DNA from: Rhodobacteraceae bacterium HLUCCA12
GTDB taxonomy: Bacteria > Pseudomonadota > Alphaproteobacteria > Rhodobacterales > Rhodobacteraceae
Length of the DNA: 64,000 nucleotides
Assembly (NCBI GenBank): GCA_001314715.1
Contig: LJSV01000003.1
Coordinates: forward strand, 186,001 to 250,000
Direction of reading: 5' to 3'
Made by a program: the position numbers and the translations under genes. The notes under the pieces are model-generated. The model had not been told where the DNA came from. It did not search any database and saw only the letters and a list, made by a program, of their open reading frames with translations. Shown here one piece after another: positions 54,376-64,000 of this stretch. Position 1 is the first letter of the stretch; each line of letters begins with the position of its first letter.

Positions 54376-54400
54376 AAAACGACTGTAGTTGTGTCGTTTT
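54376..54400. promoter_or_regulatory. Dyad upstream of the usp gene
   Basis: AAAACGAC and GTCGTTTT form a perfect eight-base dyad with a nine-base spacer, 106 bases before the usp start. It may be a regulator site, or a bidirectional terminator-like hairpin since A and T runs flank it. Confidence 0.45.
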
Positions 54401-54506
54401 CTGACATTTCCAGGCATCGTTCGGGTGACAAGCTGCCCGTGGGATCGCCGCGCGCGCCCCCGGCGTGGCGGCGCGACAATGATAAAACAGGAAGGAGGGC
54501 CACGAC

Positions 54507-54920
54507 ATGTACAGATCCATCATGGTTCCGGTCGATCTGGCGCATCTGCCGCAGATCGCGGGCGCCATCGACGTTGCCGGCGATCTGGCGCGCCACTACG
54601 GGGCGACGCTGATCTTTGTTTCCATCACCGCCGAAACGCCGACGTCGATCGCGCATACCCCGTCCGAGTTTCAGGAAAAGCTGTCGGCCTTTGCCGAGGA
54701 ACAGGCGGCGCGGATGGGAATTTCGGCGGCGGCGAAAAGCTATGCCTCGACCGACCCCAGCATCGATATCGACGAAAAACTCGTCCATGCGATCCATGAC
54801 ACCGGCGCCGATCTGGTGGTGATGGCCTCGCACAAGCCGGGGCTGGTCGATTATTTCTGGGCCGCGCATGGCGCGCATCTGGCCGCGCATACCGACACCT
54901 CGGTCTTTCTGGTGCGCTGA
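54507..54920 (+). CDS. Universal stress protein, UspA family
   Basis: A 137-aa single Usp domain beginning MYRSIMVPVDLAHLPQ. The usual ATP-loop G-x2-G-x9-G is poorly conserved (VVMASHKPGLVDYFWAAHGAHL), so nucleotide binding is doubtful. GGAAGGAGGG precedes the ATG. It ends 53 bases before the BCCT transporter gene; USPs encoded beside transporters (such as TeaD with the ectoine TRAP system) can modulate uptake. The upstream FnrL-like box suggests oxygen-linked control. Confidence 0.9.
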   Translation: MYRSIMVPVDLAHLPQIAGAIDVAGDLARHYGATLIFVSITAETPTSIAHTPSEFQEKLSAFAEEQAARMGISAAAKSYASTDPSIDIDEKLVHAIHDTGADLVVMASHKPGLVDYFWAAHGAHLAAHTDTSVFLVR

Positions 54921-54973
54921 GGCGCGCCCGAACACGAGCGAAAACAAATACATATCACAGGAGGAGTGCGACC

Positions 54974-56632
<1,659 letters not shown>

Positions 56633-56638
56633 ACCACG

Positions 56639-56676
56639 GACCGGGGCGGGCCGCCAGGCAATGGTCCGCCCCGGTC
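56639..56676 (+). terminator. Hairpin after the BCCT gene
   Basis: GACCGGGGCGG and CCGCCCCGGTC pair perfectly, extended inward by a G-U and two G-C pairs to 14 base pairs with a ten-base loop, starting seven bases past the stop codon. It is followed by CAAACC rather than T residues, so termination may need help. Confidence 0.65.
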
Positions 56677-56734
56677 AAACCGCCCCGCCCCGAATCGCTG
56701 GCGAGGCCCGCACCCGATACGATAGGCAGGAGCC

Positions 56735-57277
56735 ATGATCCGTGCCTTCGTCGCCATACCCCTTCCCGAAAGCGTGCGCAGCCGCCTAAGCGTGACGCAG
56801 TTCCTGCTGCCCATCGCCCGGCCGGTCGCGCCCGAGAACTTTCACCTGACACTGGCCTTTCTGGGCGATCAGTACGAGGACCGGCTGGAAGACCTGCACC
56901 ACGCGCTCGAACGCCTGCGCGCGCCCCCGTTCGCGCTGGAGATCGGCGCGCTGGGCGTGTTCCGCGGGGACAGGCCGCGCTCGGTCCATGCAACGGTGCG
57001 GCCCGAACCCGCGCTGAACCACTTGCAGGCACGCATCGCACGCGCAATCGACGAAACCGGCCTGCGGCGCGACACGCGCCGTTTCACCCCACATGTCACG
57101 CTGGGCCGGTTCGGACCCGAGGAAGGCAACGCCCCGGCGCTGGCCAAGGCGATGGGCGAAATCGGTGCCCTGTCGATCCCGCCGTTCGAAGTGACGGAAT
57201 TCGCGCTGATGCGTTCGCTTCTTCGGCCCGACGGGGCCGTGCATGACGCGCTTGCCCGCTATGCGCTGCGCGGCTAG
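56735..57277 (+). CDS. thpR: RNA 2',3'-cyclic phosphodiesterase
   Basis: A 180-aa 2H-phosphoesterase. The two H-x-T motifs are FHLTLAFLG near residue 36 and FTPHVTLGRF near residue 120, which together form the active site. ThpR (LigT) opens 2',3'-cyclic phosphates in RNA and can join 2'-5' ends. The start MIRAFVAIPLPE is the usual one for the family. It stands alone between the BCCT terminator and the Lrp-domain gene. Confidence 0.93.
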   Translation: MIRAFVAIPLPESVRSRLSVTQFLLPIARPVAPENFHLTLAFLGDQYEDRLEDLHHALERLRAPPFALEIGALGVFRGDRPRSVHATVRPEPALNHLQARIARAIDETGLRRDTRRFTPHVTLGRFGPEEGNAPALAKAMGEIGALSIPPFEVTEFALMRSLLRPDGAVHDALARYALRG

Positions 57278-57355
57278 ACCTTGCGCGCGGCGGCGGGGGC
57301 GGCATAGGCTTGCACCCGGCCAGACCAACCCATTCCAGCCCCCGAGGATTGCGCC

Positions 57356-57592
57356 ATGAATTGCGTTTTCGTCCAGTTTCGCTGCATCCCCGGCACGACC
57401 TATGACGTCGCCGCCGCGATCTATGACCGCGAGGTCGTGTCAGAGCTTTATTCGACCAGCGGCGAATACGACCTGATCGCCAAGGTCTACATCCCCGAGG
57501 GCGAGGATGTCGGCCATTATCTGACCGAAAACCTGTTCGACGTGCCCGGCATCTCGCGCACGCTGACGACCATGACCTTCAAGGCGTTCTGA
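57356..57592 (+). CDS. Stand-alone Lrp/AsnC ligand-binding (RAM) domain
   Basis: A 78-aa protein that is only the C-terminal RAM domain of Lrp/AsnC regulators (VFVQFRCIPGTTYDVAAAIYDREVVSELYSTSGEYDLIAKVYI). It lacks the HTH and so cannot bind DNA alone. Such proteins may form octamers, sense amino acids or dampen full-length Lrp proteins. Its stop overlaps the start of the following SDR gene (TGATG), implying coupled translation. Confidence 0.9.
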   Translation: MNCVFVQFRCIPGTTYDVAAAIYDREVVSELYSTSGEYDLIAKVYIPEGEDVGHYLTENLFDVPGISRTLTTMTFKAF

Positions 57593-58329
57593 TGTCCGCC
57601 ATCGTCATCACCGGCGCCAGTGCCGGGATCGGACGCGCCTGCGCCGAACGGTTTCTGACCGCGGGCTGGCAGGTCACACTGCTGGCGCGCCGCACCGCGC
57701 CGCTGGACGCCATCGCAGCCCGCCACCCCGATACCGCGCTGGCGCTGGCCTGCGATGTGACGGACGCGGAACAGGTCGAATCGGCGTTTTCCGCCAGCGT
57801 GCAGCGATTCGGGCGGATCGACGCGCTGTTCAACAACGCCGGGATGATGCCCGCGGGCGCGTTGATCGACGAAATCGCGCTGGCCGACTGGCAGCGCGCG
57901 GCCGATGTGAACCTGACCGGCATGTTCCTGTGTGCCCGCGCGGCCTTTGGCCGGATGCGGCACCAGCAGCCGCAGGGCGGCCGGATCATCAACAACGGCT
58001 CGATCGCGGCGGTGGCGCCGCGCCCCGGATCAGTGGTCTATACCACGACCAAACACGCAATCACCGGCCTGACAAAGACGCTGTCGCTGGACGGTCGCGC
58101 CTTTGGCATCGCGTGCGGACAGATCGACATCGGCAATGCCGCGACCGACATGACCGCGGGCATCGGCAACGGTGCCTTGCAGGCGGACGGCTCGGTCAAG
58201 CCCGAAACCCGCATGGATGTCGCGCATGTGGCCGATTCGGTGCTGCACATGGCCAGCCTGCCGCTGGATGCCAACATCCCGTTCCTGACCATCACCGCCA
58301 CCACGATGCCATGGCTGGGGCGGGGCTGA
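57592..58329 (+). CDS. SDR-family oxidoreductase
   Basis: A 245-aa classical SDR. TGASAGIGRACAERF near residue 7, NNAGMM near residue 83, the catalytic Ser in NNGSIAAVAPRPGS and YTTTKHAITGLTK are all present. It is translated together with the RAM-domain protein just upstream. Substrate unknown; the C-terminal VPFLTITATTMPW-like segment is common in SDRs from Rhodobacterales. Convergent with the TIGR02186 gene. Confidence 0.88.
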   Translation: MSAIVITGASAGIGRACAERFLTAGWQVTLLARRTAPLDAIAARHPDTALALACDVTDAEQVESAFSASVQRFGRIDALFNNAGMMPAGALIDEIALADWQRAADVNLTGMFLCARAAFGRMRHQQPQGGRIINNGSIAAVAPRPGSVVYTTTKHAITGLTKTLSLDGRAFGIACGQIDIGNAATDMTAGIGNGALQADGSVKPETRMDVAHVADSVLHMASLPLDANIPFLTITATTMPWLGRG

Positions 58330-58342
58330 CACCCGCCGCCCG

Positions 58343-59104
58343 TCAGTGCCGCAGGTATCGAAACGCCTCGGACGCGCCCCAACCGGCTGCCAGCGCGATG
58401 AGCAGCGCCAGCAGGCCATAGGCAAGCGGCTGGTCATAAGCCAACTGGTGCAGCCAGCGTTCGATCCCTTCCTTGCGCACGAAGATCGCGGTGCGGAACT
58501 GGTTCACGACATCGCCGTCACGGACCAGATACATCCGCGTGGTATAGGCCCCTTCGGTCAGGTTGGCGGGCAACTGCACATTGGCGCGAAACAGGATGTC
58601 GCGATCCAGAAAGACCCAGCGATCCAGCGTCAGGTATTGCTCTGCTCGCTCGCGAATGCGCATCAAGGCCGAGGTGAACAGCGACGGATCCTCGACCTGG
58701 CCGGTGGCCTGATCGGGCCGGATCGCGTAGGAGGCGGAAATGCGGTGCTCGGCATCGGTCTCGGGGGTCAGGATCTCGTCCAGCGGCGCCGAGGTCGCGA
58801 CGGCATAGAAACTGGGCACCGACGCCATCGAGACCGATTCGACATTCATCCAGATGCCCATCCGCCGGTCCTTGCGCCAGATATCGACCGGCTGGTGCGG
58901 ACCTTCGATGACGATCACCACGTCATAGGGCGACTCCTCTGCGACATCGAGGTCATGGCGGATGGCGCCAAAGATCAGGATCTCGGAGCCCGAGAAATTC
59001 GCCGTCAGCGACACCCGGTTCTGACTCAACGCGCCCACGATCTCGTTGCCGCGAACCGGAAGCGCGGCAAGGATCAGGAAAAGGATGGCAAGAACCCGTG
59101 TCAT
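58343..59104 (-). CDS. TIGR02186-family membrane protein
   Basis: A 253-aa protein with an N-terminal signal (MTRVLAILFLILAALPVRG), a periplasmic domain (SLTANFSGSEILIFGAIRHD...VDIWRKDRRMGIWMN) and one C-terminal TM helix (AYGLLALLIALAAGWGASEAF). It matches the uncharacterised TIGR02186 family, which is commonly encoded beside TauE/SafE permeases. Its start overlaps the permease stop (TGATG), so they act together, perhaps in sulfur-compound export. Confidence 0.85.
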   Translation of the reverse strand: MTRVLAILFLILAALPVRGNEIVGALSQNRVSLTANFSGSEILIFGAIRHDLDVAEESPYDVVIVIEGPHQPVDIWRKDRRMGIWMNVESVSMASVPSFYAVATSAPLDEILTPETDAEHRISASYAIRPDQATGQVEDPSLFTSALMRIRERAEQYLTLDRWVFLDRDILFRANVQLPANLTEGAYTTRMYLVRDGDVVNQFRTAIFVRKEGIERWLHQLAYDQPLAYGLLALLIALAAGWGASEAFRYLRH

Positions 59105-60024
59105 CAGTCGCGCCCCGGAATCGAGATCGAATAGAACTCATCGGGCCGCAGCAAGAGATCGAGCCCGATCTTGGCACAGACCGCCAGCACGACCAGCGCC
59201 AGAAGGATGCGCAACTGTTCGGCCTTGAGCTTGAGCCCGACCTGCGCGCCGACCTGCGCGCCGATCACGCCGCCCAGGATCAGAAACAGCGCCAGCATGA
59301 TATCGACCGAATGGCTGGTTACCGCGTGCATGACCGTGGTAAAGGCCGTTACGAAGATGATCTGGAACAGCGATGTGCCGATCACCACCTTTGTCGGCAT
59401 CCCCAGCAGGTAGATCATCGCGGGCACCATGATGAACCCGCCGCCGACGCCCATCACCGCCGACAACAGCCCCACCAGCATTCCCACCATGATCGGGGGG
59501 ATCACGCTGATATAAAGCCCCGAAACCCGGAACTTCATCTTGAAGGGCATCTTGTGCACCCAGATATGGGTGTGCAGCTTGCGCCTCGGCGCGTTCGATC
59601 GGCTGGTGCGATACCAGGCGCGCAGCCCTTCTTGCAGCATCAGAAGCCCGATCACCCCCAGGAAAATCACATAGGACAGTTGCACCGCCAGGTCGATCTG
59701 CCCCATTTCGCTGAGATACCGAAACAGCGCGATCCCCGCCACCGAACCGATCAGACCGCCGATCAGCAGCACCCAGCCCATGCGCAGATCGACGGTGCGG
59801 CGTTTCATATGCGCCAGCACCCCCGACACGGACGAGGCCACCACCTGGTTCACCCCGGTCGCCACGGCCACCGCGGGCGGAATGCCGATGAAGAACAGAA
59901 GCGGCGTGATCAGGAACCCGCCGCCCACGCCGAACATCCCCGACAGCAGGCCGACACCGCCACCGATGCCCAGAAGCGTCAGGGCATTGACAGAGATTTC
60001 GGCGATGGGCAAATAGATCTGCAT
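59104..60024 (-). CDS. TauE/SafE (TSUP) family sulfite/sulfonate exporter
   Basis: A 306-aa inner-membrane protein with about eight to nine helices. The repeated glycine-rich segments GVGLLSGMFGVGGGFLITPLLFF near residue 20 and GLLSAVMGVGGGFIMVPAMIYL near residue 190 are the two TSUP signatures. The family exports small sulfur-containing anions such as sulfite or sulfoacetate. It is coupled to the TIGR02186 gene downstream. The start MQIYLPIAEISV is supported by position. Confidence 0.9.
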   Translation of the reverse strand: MQIYLPIAEISVNALTLLGIGGGVGLLSGMFGVGGGFLITPLLFFIGIPPAVAVATGVNQVVASSVSGVLAHMKRRTVDLRMGWVLLIGGLIGSVAGIALFRYLSEMGQIDLAVQLSYVIFLGVIGLLMLQEGLRAWYRTSRSNAPRRKLHTHIWVHKMPFKMKFRVSGLYISVIPPIMVGMLVGLLSAVMGVGGGFIMVPAMIYLLGMPTKVVIGTSLFQIIFVTAFTTVMHAVTSHSVDIMLALFLILGGVIGAQVGAQVGLKLKAEQLRILLALVVLAVCAKIGLDLLLRPDEFYSISIPGRD

Positions 60025-60107
60025 ACCTCTCGATAGGACAAAGACCCCGTGTTTGACAGGGGGTTTTGTCAGGTTTTGCCTTCAAATTCGTCCGGCCGGG
60101 GGGCGGC

Positions 60108-61076
60108 TCAGCGTTCCTTGACATAGGGGGCGCCACCCGCGCGCGGCGGCACTGCGCGCCCCACGAACCCGGCCAGGATTACCACGGTCAGGATATAGGG
60201 CAGCGCCGCCATGAACTGGCCCGGCAGCGTCACGATTCCCAGATCGAGGCTGGGAAAGCGATTTGCGATCGCCTCAAGCATGCCGAACAGCAGGACCGCG
60301 CCCAGCGCAGGCCAGGGGCGCCATTTGGCAAAGATCATGGCCGCCAGCGCGATGAAGCCGCGCCCGGCGGACATGTCCTTGACAAAGCCCGCCGAGAGCG
60401 AGGTCGACAGATACGCCCCGCCGATCCCGCACAGGACACCGGCGATGACGATGGCCATGAAGCGCAGCCGCACCACCGAGACACCTGCCGTATCCACCGA
60501 TGCCGGATTCTCGCCCACCGCGCGCAGGCGCAGGCCAAAGCGCGTGCGGTAGAGACCATACCAGACCGCCGGAACGGTCAGCAGGCCCAGATAGACCAGC
60601 AGCGAATGCCCCGACAGGATCTGGGAATAGAGCGGTCCCAGCACGGGCACATCCTGCACCGCGCCCGCCAGCGGCAGGTCGAGCCGGTTGAACCGCTCGT
60701 CGCTGGTCAGCGCCGGTGTGCGCCCGCCCTGCTGGAACCAGCTTTGCGCCACGACAACGGTCATGCCCGCCGCCAGGAAATTGATCGCCACGCCGGAAAT
60801 CAACTGGTTGCCGCGAAAGGTGATCGCGGCCAGACCATGCACCAGCGAAAAGATCACCGAGGCCAGGATACCGACACCAAGCCCCAGCCAGGCCGAACCG
60901 GTATAATGCGCATAGGCCGCCGAGAAAAAGGCCGCGATCAGCAACTTGCCCTCAAGCCCGATGTCCAGAATCCCCGCCCGCTCAGAGATCAGCCCGGCAA
61001 GACAGGCAAACAGCAGTGGCGTTGCCAGACGCATGGTCGAATCCAGGATCTGGACGATGGTTGCGAGATCCATCAC
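60108..61076 (-). CDS. BMP-type nucleoside ABC importer permease 2
   Basis: A 322-aa inner-membrane permease (BPD_transp_2 type). LLFACLAGLISERAGILDIGLEGKLLIAAFFSA near residue 22 and RAVGENPASVDTAGVSV with GGAYLSTSL are hallmarks of the nucleoside/simple-sugar importers (NupQ, RnsD). It overlaps the first permease gene by four bases. Together with the ATPase and BMP protein it should import nucleosides for the Deo/Cdd/Add pathway. Confidence 0.92.
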   Translation of the reverse strand: MMDLATIVQILDSTMRLATPLLFACLAGLISERAGILDIGLEGKLLIAAFFSAAYAHYTGSAWLGLGVGILASVIFSLVHGLAAITFRGNQLISGVAINFLAAGMTVVVAQSWFQQGGRTPALTSDERFNRLDLPLAGAVQDVPVLGPLYSQILSGHSLLVYLGLLTVPAVWYGLYRTRFGLRLRAVGENPASVDTAGVSVVRLRFMAIVIAGVLCGIGGAYLSTSLSAGFVKDMSAGRGFIALAAMIFAKWRPWPALGAVLLFGMLEAIANRFPSLDLGIVTLPGQFMAALPYILTVVILAGFVGRAVPPRAGGAPYVKER

Positions 61077-62170
61077 GCCCTCCGCCGCAAGATCATGAAC
61101 AGGGCTTCAAGCGGGCTGCGTACCATGTTGTCCAGCGCGCCGGTGAACAGGATCACCAGCGCCTGGATGATGACGATCATCTCGCGCGGGATGCGGGTTT
61201 CGATTGCCAGTTCCGAACCGCCCTGGAACAGGAACCCGAACAGAAGGGCCGCGGGAACGATGCCGATCGGATGCGACCGCCCCATCAGCGCGACGGCGAT
61301 GCCGATGAACCCCGCCCCCTCGACCGCGTTCATCACCAGCCGTTGCGGCCCGCCCATGACCGAATTGACCGCCATCATGCCCGCCAGCGCGCCCGAGATC
61401 AGCATCGCCAGCATCACGACGCGCACCGATGAAATCCCGGCGTAATGGGCGGCGGGCTGCGAATGGCCATAGGCCCGGATCTCGAACCCCAGGCGCGTGC
61501 GCCACATCAGCGCCCAGCACAACACGCAGGCCGCCAGCGCCACGAACAACATCACGTTTGCCGGACCCGAGCGCGAAAAGGCAATGCCCAGCGGCTCAAG
61601 AATATCGGCCAGGCGCCGCAGGCGCAGCGCATCGGCAAAGCGCGCCGTCGCCGGGTCCATGGAGTTGGGCGGGCGCAGCATATGGCTCAGCATGTAATTC
61701 AGCAGCGAGAACGCGATGAAATTGAACATGATCGTGGTGATCACGATATGGCTGCCACGCCGGGCCTGAAGCCAGCCGGGGATCGCCGCCCAGGCCGCGC
61801 CGGCAAGGGCGGATGCGGCGATGGCGGCGACCAGCCCCGTCCACCAGTTCGGCCAGGGAATGAACAGGCAGACCAGCGCCACCCCCAGACCGCCGACCAA
61901 CGCCTGCCCCTCGCCGCCGATGTTGAACAGCCGCGCCTGAAAGGCGATCGAGACCGCCAGCCCGGTCAGCAGGAAGTTGGTGGTGTAATACAGCGTGTAG
62001 CCCCAGCCGTAACTGGACCCCAGCGCGCCCCTGACCATCAGGACCATGGCGCGCACCGGATCCTCGCCGATGGCCATGATCACCAGCCCCGAGAGCGCGA
62101 AGGCGATCAGCAGCGAGATCAGCGGCACCAGCGTCACATCCGCCCAGCGTGGCATCGCCCGTGTGTTCAT
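61073..62170 (-). CDS. BMP-type nucleoside ABC importer permease 1
   Basis: A 365-aa inner-membrane permease. TTNFLLTGLAVSIAFQARLFNIGGEGQALVGGLG near residue 65, GSHIVITTIMFNFIAFSLLNYML and RAYGHSQPAAHYAGIS are typical of NupP/RnsC-type subunits. The track ORF starts at 62659 in the ATPase gene; ATG 62170 overlaps the ATPase stop (ATGA). It forms a heterodimeric channel with permease 2. Confidence 0.92.
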   Translation of the reverse strand: MNTRAMPRWADVTLVPLISLLIAFALSGLVIMAIGEDPVRAMVLMVRGALGSSYGWGYTLYYTTNFLLTGLAVSIAFQARLFNIGGEGQALVGGLGVALVCLFIPWPNWWTGLVAAIAASALAGAAWAAIPGWLQARRGSHIVITTIMFNFIAFSLLNYMLSHMLRPPNSMDPATARFADALRLRRLADILEPLGIAFSRSGPANVMLFVALAACVLCWALMWRTRLGFEIRAYGHSQPAAHYAGISSVRVVMLAMLISGALAGMMAVNSVMGGPQRLVMNAVEGAGFIGIAVALMGRSHPIGIVPAALLFGFLFQGGSELAIETRIPREMIVIIQALVILFTGALDNMVRSPLEALFMILRRRA

Positions 62171-63732
62171 GCCGCGTCTCCTGTCACGCCCGCCATCAAC
62201 AGGCCGAGTTCGCGCGCATCGGTCTGGTCGGGCAGCCGCTCGCCCATGATCCGGCCGTCGAACATGACCAGTATCCGGTCCGAGAGCGAGAGGATCTCGT
62301 CCAGCTCCACCGAGACCAGCAGGATCGCCTTGCCTCGGTCGCGCAGGTTGATCAGGCACTGATGGATGAATTCGATCGCGCCGATATCGACGCCGCGGGT
62401 GGGCTGGCCGACCAGCAGCAGATCGGGATCGCGCTCGAACTCGCGGGCCAGGACGATCTTTTGCTGGTTGCCGCCGGAAAAGCTGTCGGCTGTCAGCATC
62501 GGATTCGGCGGGCGCACATCGAAGCGTTCCAGCTTGCCGCGCGAATCCTCGATCATCGCGGCATTGTCCATCCAGAACCGGTTGCGGTTGTATTCGGGCG
62601 CGTGGTGGTGGCCAAAGGCGGTGTTTTCCCAGGCCATGAAATCCAGGATCAGGCCACACCGCTGGCGATCCTCATGAACATGGCCGATGCCCGACAGCCG
62701 GCGGGTATGGGCATCGCCCTGGCGCCCGCTCAGATCCAGCGCCTGGCCGTTCAGCACAAGGCTGCCCGTGCCGGGGATCATCCCGGCGATCACCTCAAGC
62801 AGTTCGGACTGTCCGTTCCCCGCCACCCCGGCGATGCCCAGGATCTCGCCCGCGCGGATCCCGAAATCGATGCCGCGCAACCGGTCCACGCCGTGGCTGT
62901 CGGTGACGCGCAACCCCTGCGCGCGCAAGACCTCGTCACCGGGTTTCGCTGGCGTCTTTTCGACGCGCAGCAAGACCTTGCGGCCGACCATCAGTTCGGC
63001 CAGGTCGGTGGGCGTGGTCTCGGCGGTTGTCAGCGTTGCCACCATCTCGCCACGGCGCATGACCGACACCTCGTCGGTGACATCCATGATCTCGCGCAGC
63101 TTGTGGGTGATCAGGATGATCGTCTTGCCCTCATCCTTGAGGCCCCTGAGAATGCGAAACAGATGATCGGCCTCGGACGGGGTCAGGACGCCCGTGGGCT
63201 CGTCAAGGATCAGGATATTGGCCTCGCGGTATAGCGCCTTGAGGATCTCGACCCGCTGCTGATGCCCGACCGACAGGGTTTCGATCAGCGCATCGGGATT
63301 GACCTGCATTTCGTATTCGCGCGCCAGATCGGCCAGAAGCCTGCGCGCGCGTCCCATCGCCGAACCCAGCCGCACCGCCCCTTCCGAGCCCAGCACCACG
63401 TTTTCCAGCACGGTGAAATTCTCGACCAGCTTGAAATGCTGGAACACCATGCCGATCCCGGCGCGGATCGCGGCCAGGCTGTCAGCAATCTGCACCGGGA
63501 CGCCATCGATGAGGATTTCGCCCGCATCCGCGCGGTAGAACCCGTAGAGGATCGACATCAGCGTCGACTTGCCGGCGCCGTTTTCGCCGATGATGCCGTG
63601 AATGGTGCCCTTGCGCACCCGGATATTGATATCCTTGTTCGCCTGCACCGGGCCGAACGCCTTGGATATGCCGCGAAGTTCGATGGCTGGAGCGGCAGTT
63701 TCCTGCCGCTCCGTCTGGCTTGGGCTGTCCAT
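62167..63732 (-). CDS. BMP-type nucleoside ABC importer ATPase (double ABC)
   Basis: A 521-aa ATPase with two ABC domains, as in NupO, RnsB and ribose/galactose importers. The first has Walker A GENGAGKST near residue 52 and LSVGHQQRVEILKAL; the second carries a degenerate Walker A (GVAGNGQSELL near 300) and signature FSGGNQQKIVLAREF. It energises uptake in the cytosol. The BMP binding-protein gene ends 12 bases upstream, so the order is bmp-ATPase-permease-permease. Confidence 0.93.
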   Translation of the reverse strand: MDSPSQTERQETAAPAIELRGISKAFGPVQANKDINIRVRKGTIHGIIGENGAGKSTLMSILYGFYRADAGEILIDGVPVQIADSLAAIRAGIGMVFQHFKLVENFTVLENVVLGSEGAVRLGSAMGRARRLLADLAREYEMQVNPDALIETLSVGHQQRVEILKALYREANILILDEPTGVLTPSEADHLFRILRGLKDEGKTIILITHKLREIMDVTDEVSVMRRGEMVATLTTAETTPTDLAELMVGRKVLLRVEKTPAKPGDEVLRAQGLRVTDSHGVDRLRGIDFGIRAGEILGIAGVAGNGQSELLEVIAGMIPGTGSLVLNGQALDLSGRQGDAHTRRLSGIGHVHEDRQRCGLILDFMAWENTAFGHHHAPEYNRNRFWMDNAAMIEDSRGKLERFDVRPPNPMLTADSFSGGNQQKIVLAREFERDPDLLLVGQPTRGVDIGAIEFIHQCLINLRDRGKAILLVSVELDEILSLSDRILVMFDGRIMGERLPDQTDARELGLLMAGVTGDAA

Positions 63733-63744
63733 GTCAGCCGACCC

Positions 63745-64000
63745 TTAATCCACCGAGATCGGGCAGGAATCGTCGTCCATGTAGTCATGAACGCTGATCT
63801 CGCCCGAGATGATGTCCTCTTCGGCCGCTTCCACGGCTTCGCGCATCTCGTCGGTGATGAGATCCTCGTTATGCTCGTCCAGTGCCCAACCGACGCCATC
63901 GGCGGCCAGATCCATCACATGGACACCGGTTTCCATGTCGGTGCCGGCAGTGAAGGCGTCAAAAACGGCGTTGTCGACGCGCTTGAGCATCGAGGTCAGC
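63745..64000 (-). CDS. BMP-family substrate-binding lipoprotein, C-terminal part
   Basis: The reading frame runs off the right edge; only the last 84 codons are here. LTSMLKRVDNAVFDAFTAG and the following acidic tail match the C-terminus of BMP/Med-type periplasmic nucleoside-binding proteins. It captures the nucleoside for the ABC permeases encoded downstream. The track start at 63990 is an internal methionine, since the frame is open to the edge. Confidence 0.85.
   Translation of the reverse strand, partial: LTSMLKRVDNAVFDAFTAGTDMETGVHVMDLAADGVGWALDEHNEDLITDEMREAVEAAEEDIISGEISVHDYMDDDSCPISVD

Overview
The window is GC-rich, densely coded DNA from an alphaproteobacterium, most likely a member of the Rhodobacterales (Paracoccaceae/Roseobacter group). 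The main evidence is the block pckA / chvI-chvG-hprK-rapZ-EIIA(Man)-ptsH, a short HPr kinase, ETF, PrpE and MaeB genes of alphaproteobacterial type, several families I know mainly from Rhodobacteraceae (DUF6473-like, DUF6455-like, TIGR02186 next to TauE/SafE), and an FnrL-like box. No rRNA, tRNA or CRISPR array was seen. Many long ORFs in the track are antisense shadows caused by high GC and are left out.

Layout. 1-5198: 5' part of pckA, then the ChvI/ChvG two-component system and a nitrogen/carbon-type PTS regulatory module, translationally coupled from chvG onward. 5199-12823: GFA-like protein, 3-hydroxybutyryl-CoA dehydrogenase, a DUF6473-like protein, etfBA, cobalamin adenosyltransferase, a HIG1-like membrane protein, an SDR, and a LuxU/LuxO-like pair (HPt protein plus sigma-54 response regulator). 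12961-17322: propionyl-CoA synthetase and NADP-malic enzyme. 17510-23357: nucleoside salvage operon cdd-deoA-deoB-add-upp, then an exported SPOR protein closed by a strong intrinsic terminator. 23367-27588: a membrane protein that looks like a degenerate M48 peptidase, an FAD oxidoreductase, deoD, and an alpha/beta hydrolase.

27626-35753 is a complete-looking 8.1-kb Mu-like transposable element. It has TG...CA termini, end-type repeats and a GGGGG target duplication. It carries a repressor, a Ner-like protein, MuA (DDE), MuB and GemA, then only a gpT-type major head protein, a gpI-type protease, a Mor-like activator and a gp27-like small HTH protein. There is no portal, large terminase, tail or lysis gene. 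The structural genes are in an order (T, I, mor, gp27) that a simple deletion of a Mu genome would not give. It interrupts a two-hairpin intergenic repeat whose intact relative lies at 52158-52220.

35826-48376: LysR regulator preceded by five 15-bp tandem repeats, DMT transporter, quinone-reductase-like and OYE-like oxidoreductases, a very large secreted metzincin with an exported partner, an acyl-CoA ligase and an ABC exporter. 48562-60024: AGCS symporter, DUF4139 protein, RecD-like helicase, DUF6455-like protein, a UspA-BCCT pair near an FnrL-like box, RNA 2',3'-cyclic phosphodiesterase, a stand-alone Lrp-type ligand domain with an SDR, and a TIGR02186/TauE pair. 60108-64000: a BMP-type nucleoside ABC importer (two permeases, a double-ABC ATPase, and the 3' end of the binding-protein gene). 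It fits functionally with the deo operon and deoD.
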